Source of the DNA: an uncultured Muribaculaceae bacterium
Lineage (GTDB): Bacteria > Bacteroidota > Bacteroidia > Bacteroidales > Muribaculaceae
Direction of reading: 5' to 3'
DNA length: 64,000 nt
NCBI GenBank assembly: GCA_910578075.1
Contig: CAJTPK010000014.1
Span: forward strand, 1-64,000
Shown piece by piece: positions 59,603-64,000 of the stretch. Below the pieces are notes generated by a model. That model had not been told where the DNA came from and ran no database searches. It saw nothing but the letters and a program-made list of their open reading frames with translations. The translations under genes and the position numbers were made by a program. Within the stretch, counting starts at the first letter, position 1; each line of letters opens with the position of its first letter.

Positions 59603-62590
59603 TTATAAATCTATCTGAACACCGACTATCACCTGACGTGTTGTGGGGTAATAAGTCCTTGAGCCGGTGGCTCCCGGTGTAAGACCGTTAACCTGATAGG
59701 TCGAGGGGTCAACTCCTGAGAAACCGGTGATCGTAAAGAGGTTGCGCACCGTCGCGAAGAAACGTACGGAATCCAGGAAACGGGTCTTCTGCAAATTGAG
59801 TGTGTAGCCGAGGCTGATCATATCGAGCTTGAAATAGTCTCCTCGCTCGAGGAAGTAGTCACAGGCAATCGGGTTGGCATCGACTGACAATACCGAGTTC
59901 TTCTCGTGTGCTATGCGCAGCTGGTTTCCGTTGAAAGCAGGTGTGCCGTAGTAGAAGGCGTGAGTATTGAAGATATGAAAGCCGAACGCGCCGCGGAAGA
60001 AGAGGCTCAGGTCAAAGTTACGGTAACGGAAGTTATGTGACATGGAGCCCGTAAACTTCGGCAGACCGTTGCCCACGAATGTGCGGTCCTCCTCCCCTGC
60101 CTTTTCAGCCAGGATCTGGTTGCCGTTCTTGTCATAGACTATCCACTGTCCGTCTTCCGACACTCCAGCGTAACGCCACATGTAGAAGCTACCGATGCGT
60201 TTCCCTTCCTGAACACGCTGAAGATTGTAATAGGGGTAGGGATTCTCCGTGCCGCATGTGTTGTAGAACGACTGCGAGGTGAACTCACTGTTGCTGAAGC
60301 TGAGGAACTTATTGGAGAGTGTGGATCCGATGATGTCAAAGCTGTAGCTGAAATCCTTGGTATTGACAAGATTGAAGTTGAGCTGGAATTCAAAGCCCTT
60401 GTTCTCCATCGTGCCGACGTTTACGAATGCTGAACCGTAAAGATATGGAGGCACGGGAACATCGTAATCACCTAAAAGATCCTGCTGCCGGCGCTGATAG
60501 TAGTTGAGCGAACCGCTGATTCGGTTATCAAGCACGGAAAAGTCCACGCCGATATTCCAGTTCTTACCCTTCTCCCATTTCAGGTCGGGATTGACGTTCT
60601 TGCTGACACCCCAAACATTGAAGTATTGACCGTTGTAGACATACTCTCCGAAAGCAGACATTGTGTTGAGTGACTTGTAGTTGCCGAACTCCTGGTTACC
60701 GGTCACACCGTAGTCACCGCGCAGCTTGAGTTCATTAAGCCAACCGCGTGTGCTTTCCATGAATTTCTCCTCCGAGATGCGCCATCCCAATGAGAATGCA
60801 GGGAAGTTACCCCACTTGTGGTTCTTTCCGAAGCGAGAGGAACCTTCGTGACGCAGAGAGGCTGTGGCGTAGTAGCGGTTGTCCCAGTTGTAGCTTACAC
60901 GACCGAAGAATGAGATGAGCTTGGAGTCGTTGCGGTAGGAACCCATGCCGACCTCTCCTTCCTCCTTGGCGTAGGTGCCGGAGCCGAGGTTGTCAGAGCC
61001 AAGACCGTCGTTGGCGAAGTCCTTGTTGGAGGCGTTAAAGCCGGAGTTCTGCTCGTATTGGTAAGAGTAACCGACCATGGCCTTGATGCTGTTGCGGCCT
61101 ACATTAAGACCGTAGTTGGTGATCCATTCCAACACATCAGTGCGCGATGCGCCGTAGGAACGTGATGCGGAACCCTTACGGCCACCGTTGATACAGCTAT
61201 TTGTAGTTGAAGGTTCAAACGAGGAGCCATCGTTGCTTGTACGCGAGTCGGAGAACATCAGCTGCGTGGTCAATGTCTGGCTGGGTGTTCCGGAGTAGAA
61301 CAGAGGGAGGAGGTTGAGGCGTACAATGCCGTTCCACTCAAGCAATTTGATGTCGTTGTGGCTCTTGGGGAGCACCTGTGTCTCTACAGGGTTGTTCTCT
61401 GCCACCTGGCCGGTGAAGTCGTTGTAACGGGTAGGATCGTCCGGATGCATCAGTGGCGTGGTGGGGTTCGCCTCGACTGCATTGCGGAAAACAGCCCAGT
61501 AGGAGTTGTCCCTGCTGATGACGCGCGGGGCAGCGTTGAGGCTGAAGGTGAACAGTCCGCCCTTTGTAGTATGGTTGATGGCGACTCTGGCACCATATTC
61601 CTGACGTGTCGAGCGCAGGTCGATACCGTGGGAGTCGCGATAGTCTACTGTGGCACGGTAGTTCGTTTTCTCGTTGCCGCCATTCATGCTCAGAGTGTGG
61701 CGCATAGCGAAACCGGTGCGGCTGACGCCGTCGAACCAGTCATAGTTGCCGCCGAGGTCCACTGCCGATGACTGCTTGCTGACACAAAGTTCACGATATT
61801 CATCAGCCGAGAGCATATCAAGTTCGCGATTGACGAAATCCCAGGAGATATCAGCGCGGTAGGATGCATGCACATTGCCGTCCTTGCTACCTTTCTTAGT
61901 AGTGACAAGGATGACGCCATTCGAACCACGTGTACCGTAGATAGCGGAGGCAGCACCATCCTTCAGTATGTCGAATGACTCAATGTCATTGGGGTTGATG
62001 TTGCTAAGATTGCCTCCGGGCACTCCGTCAACCACGATGAGCGGGCCGAGTCCGGCAGCACGCGAGCTGACGCCGCGCACCTGGATACTTGCACCCACAT
62101 TAGGGTCAGCTGCACCTGTGTTAGTGATTGAGACACCGGGCACCTTGCCCTGGATCATCATTGACGGGTCGGCGGTGCTGATGTTCTGGAAGTCTTTCGA
62201 CCCCACATGACTGATGGCGGAGGTCACCTCCTTCTTGTCCATCGTACCGTAACCAATCACAACGACTTCATCAAGGATGTTGTTGTCTGTATCCAGTTCG
62301 ATGCGGATGTCGCTACGGCCGTTTACAGCCACTTCCTGGCTCTTGAAGCCGACATAGCTTACCACCAACGTGGCGGAAGGCTTAACGTTTTTCAGATTGA
62401 ATTTTCCATCGATGTCGGTTGTCGTTCCGTTTCTCGTTCCCTTTACTATCACCGTCGCCCCTATAAGCGGTTCATTGGTCGATTTCTCGACGACCATTCC
62501 GCTTACATCCGCCTGCTGGGCCCAAGCCGGGAGGCTGAACGCGAAAAAGACGAGCAGCAACAAAGAGAGATTTTGCATGGTAACTCGCAT
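59603..62590 (-). CDS. SusC/RagA family TonB-dependent receptor
   Basis: A 995-residue outer-membrane importer energised by TonB. Signal peptide (about 5-24, NLSLLLLVFFAFSLPAWAQ). A carboxypeptidase-regulatory-like domain follows (DVSGMVVEKSTNEPLIGATVIVKGT), then the SusC signature and plug (DNNILDEVVVIGYGTMDKKEVTSAI, IQVRGVSS, SNGVILVTTKKG) and the barrel, ending RQVIVGVQIDL. ATG at codon 5 (MQNLSLLLL) is an alternative start. It is the first gene of the transporter operon, with susD and the SusE-like/phosphatase gene downstream. No adjacent sensor (HTCS or ECF sigma/anti-sigma) is in the window. Confidence 0.95.
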   Translation of the reverse strand: MRVTMQNLSLLLLVFFAFSLPAWAQQADVSGMVVEKSTNEPLIGATVIVKGTRNGTTTDIDGKFNLKNVKPSATLVVSYVGFKSQEVAVNGRSDIRIELDTDNNILDEVVVIGYGTMDKKEVTSAISHVGSKDFQNISTADPSMMIQGKVPGVSITNTGAADPNVGASIQVRGVSSRAAGLGPLIVVDGVPGGNLSNINPNDIESFDILKDGAASAIYGTRGSNGVILVTTKKGSKDGNVHASYRADISWDFVNRELDMLSADEYRELCVSKQSSAVDLGGNYDWFDGVSRTGFAMRHTLSMNGGNEKTNYRATVDYRDSHGIDLRSTRQEYGARVAINHTTKGGLFTFSLNAAPRVISRDNSYWAVFRNAVEANPTTPLMHPDDPTRYNDFTGQVAENNPVETQVLPKSHNDIKLLEWNGIVRLNLLPLFYSGTPSQTLTTQLMFSDSRTSNDGSSFEPSTTNSCINGGRKGSASRSYGASRTDVLEWITNYGLNVGRNSIKAMVGYSYQYEQNSGFNASNKDFANDGLGSDNLGSGTYAKEEGEVGMGSYRNDSKLISFFGRVSYNWDNRYYATASLRHEGSSRFGKNHKWGNFPAFSLGWRISEEKFMESTRGWLNELKLRGDYGVTGNQEFGNYKSLNTMSAFGEYVYNGQYFNVWGVSKNVNPDLKWEKGKNWNIGVDFSVLDNRISGSLNYYQRRQQDLLGDYDVPVPPYLYGSAFVNVGTMENKGFEFQLNFNLVNTKDFSYSFDIIGSTLSNKFLSFSNSEFTSQSFYNTCGTENPYPYYNLQRVQEGKRIGSFYMWRYAGVSEDGQWIVYDKNGNQILAEKAGEEDRTFVGNGLPKFTGSMSHNFRYRNFDLSLFFRGAFGFHIFNTHAFYYGTPAFNGNQLRIAHEKNSVLSVDANPIACDYFLERGDYFKLDMISLGYTLNLQKTRFLDSVRFFATVRNLFTITGFSGVDPSTYQVNGLTPGATGSRTYYPTTRQVIVGVQIDL

Positions 62591-62959
62591 AAATTAAAAA
62601 TTTAAATAGGTTATTAAAAAGTCTTATGGTCTGTTAAAATAAAAGGAGAAATGAGGGTAATGATTCTTTCATCCTCCGTTTCATCTACAAATTTAGTTTT
62701 TTGTTCAGGTTCATTTTTCCGTTGTTGGCAAAATTAAGACAATAAAGAAACCGGAATATTGATATTCAACTATTTATTTTGTCATAATTGGGGTACAATT
62801 AAGATGATATTAAGTTTTTTTCGATTGAAATACAGCAACGTTTTCCGCACAAAAAATAAAAAAGTATACAAAAATACGCGAATTATCAAACATTGATAAT
62901 TCGCGCAATTAACATAATTTAGTTAAAAAATGCTAAGAGTACGTCTTAGGCAGACTGTA
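62591..62959. other. Regulatory gap upstream of susC
   Basis: 369 bp, A/T-rich, without a gene. On the minus strand a -7 box TAAATTTG (62695-62688) lies about 100 bp before susC; no TTG is seen at the -33 distance. The far side holds the terminator of the next gene (62868-62905). Confidence 0.55.
62868..62905 (-). terminator. Terminator of the sialate O-acetylesterase-like gene
   Basis: CGCGAATTATCAA (62877-62889) and TTGATAATTCGCG (62893-62905) form a perfect 13-bp stem with a 3-nt loop. On the minus strand it is followed by a T-rich tail (TATTTTTGTATAC). It insulates susC from the upstream transcription unit. Confidence 0.8.
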
Positions 62960-64000
62960 TCAAAATGTTCTGAAAGGGATCAATGGCATGCCGTTCAGTC
63001 CTGCCACGTTGCAAATCGGATTGTCAGCCCAGCCATATCGGGCGCCTACCGGAACTGCTTTCATCTTGGCTTGAAGAAATACCTTGTTGCCGGAAATCTT
63101 GGCATCGGCTTCATAGAACTCGCCGTCGGCTCCCTCTATAACAAAACCTTTGGCTTTACCATCCTTTGCCACTACCGGCTCACTGAGTTCGATCACGACA
63201 CTGTCACCAATAATTTCATATCCTTTGAATTCCGGATGATGATAGTCCCCCTTTCCATAGGTGTCGGTCATGGCAAGCATTGCGAGCCGACGTCCCACTT
63301 CCTGTTTGTTTTTGGGATGTATATCATCGGCAAGTCCGATATCCACTGCGGATATCAGTCCAACTCCGTCCATTCTGGCTGCCTGCGCCTGTGCCTCGCG
63401 TATTTTCGCCCATCTCGATTTCTGCTGGAAAACCATCGGTTCGCGGAAGTTCGCCAGCTGAACGATATAGAAAGGAAAATCCTTGTTCCACACTTCTCGC
63501 CAGCTGCGGATCATAGTCTGAAGCAATGCGGAATAATTGTCAGGATTCTTTTCATTGTTCTCTCCCTGATACCATATCACCCCCTTGATAGGGAATTGTG
63601 TCACTGGAGCTACCATGGCATTGTAAAGAAGAGTGGGATAATGGAGGACATCGCCGGGAGAAAGCGGACGGCTGCTTACCTGCGACAGCTCGGTGCCCTT
63701 CCTGAAAAGCCAATCGCCTGCAAGCGACAGTGATTCGGATCCGCACTCAAGTTTGAGATCTTCCGGGGCACCATAGATGCCTCCTCCTCCTCCAAAGTCG
63801 ACTACGCGAACTGTAATCAGCAAAGATTGTTGGTTATTGAGATCTTGGGATATATCGTAAACGCGCTTTTTCAGATGTCCGTCGGTCTTCCCGATCTCCT
63901 TGCCGTTTACATACGTTATATCGTAATCATCGATTGTTCCAAGAGATAGTTTCAGTGGTTTTCCAACCCATGAGGCTGGAATCTCCACCCTCTTCTGCAA
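62960..64000 (-). CDS. Sialate O-acetylesterase-like SGNH esterase (5' end beyond window)
   Basis: The last 346 codons of a longer gene that begins beyond base 64000. The first part shows a beta-sandwich insertion (IPASWVGKPLKLSLGTIDDYDITYVNGKEIG) common in 9-O-acetylesterases of the SASA type. The catalytic-domain motifs follow: KGVIWYQGENNEKNPDNYSALLQTMIRSWREVW (block III), FPFYIVQLANF, and DDIHPKNKQEVGRRLAMLA with the Asp-x-x-His pair. The nucleophile serine block is expected off the right edge. It probably deacetylates sugars and may belong to the adjacent glycan locus, though a terminator separates it from susC. Confidence 0.85.
   Translation of the reverse strand: MQKRVEIPASWVGKPLKLSLGTIDDYDITYVNGKEIGKTDGHLKKRVYDISQDLNNQQSLLITVRVVDFGGGGGIYGAPEDLKLECGSESLSLAGDWLFRKGTELSQVSSRPLSPGDVLHYPTLLYNAMVAPVTQFPIKGVIWYQGENNEKNPDNYSALLQTMIRSWREVWNKDFPFYIVQLANFREPMVFQQKSRWAKIREAQAQAARMDGVGLISAVDIGLADDIHPKNKQEVGRRLAMLAMTDTYGKGDYHHPEFKGYEIIGDSVVIELSEPVVAKDGKAKGFVIEGADGEFYEADAKISGNKVFLQAKMKAVPVGARYGWADNPICNVAGLNGMPLIPFRTF

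Overview
This window is a chromosomal segment of a Bacteroidales bacterium. The evidence is the str-operon order without tuf (rpsL-rpsG-fusA-rpsJ), the conserved DUF6089-uppS-bamA-ompH-ompH-murI run, a SusC/SusD pair, type IX secretion (T9SS)-like C-terminal tails, and many TTG-N19/20-TAnnTTTG promoters instead of the E. coli -35/-10 pattern. A gut Muribaculaceae-type organism is plausible from overall protein style, but that is inference.

Layout. 0-12.9 kb is core: ribosomal proteins and EF-G (minus strand), a GlmU-like nucleotidyltransferase, aminopeptidase P, gamma carbonic anhydrase, rpsU, a XerC/D-type recombinase, hpf, mltG, a DUF4421 protein and ribD. 13.0-14.9 kb is a two-gene RloA/RloB-type defence module whose rloB carries an in-frame stop. 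15.2-23.5 kb is envelope biogenesis (DUF6242 lipoprotein, DUF6089 protein, uppS, bamA, two ompH/skp, murI, a TPR protein). 23.6-37.2 kb is an accessory island: a 2039-residue secreted RHS/YD-repeat protein ending in a GIY-YIG nuclease-like tip, followed by six paralogous, mosaic, immunity-like genes. These are interleaved with two near-identical small T9SS-tail proteins, remnants of them, and a repeated spacer. A 346-bp TA-flanked MITE-like element and tRNA-Leu(UAA) close the island. 37.8-50.2 kb returns to core and housekeeping genes: rpoN, a membrane protein, tRNA-Leu(CAA), a three-gene nucleotide-sugar operon, a MATE exporter, a GH3-like protein, outer-membrane phospholipase A, a glycosyltransferase and Mrp. 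50.3-64 kb is a minus-strand glycan-utilisation locus with SusC/SusD, two metallophosphoesterases (one fused to a SusE/F-like domain), a T9SS-tailed beta-sandwich protein, a GH43-histidine phosphatase fusion, and a truncated sialate O-acetylesterase-like gene at the right edge.

The most interesting part is the RHS toxin with its immunity bank. Toxin, first immunity gene and first T9SS-tail gene are packed as an operon. The five further immunity paralogs share N- and C-terminal blocks in different combinations around variable middles, and near-identical spacers offer recombination substrate. The last two units are a tandem duplication with a period of 1037 bp. One paralog carries a 7-A tract that moves its ancestral start codon out of frame.

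A second theme is a dispersed palindromic element of about 285 bp with TGTCCGGTAAA/TTTACCGGACA tips. Complete or partial copies lie near 12.9, 31-36, 40.7-41.0 and 55.8-56.1 kb, mostly at the edges of accessory modules. The phosphatase-rich locus on the right suggests use of a phosphorylated glycan or organic phosphate; the substrate is inferred, not shown.
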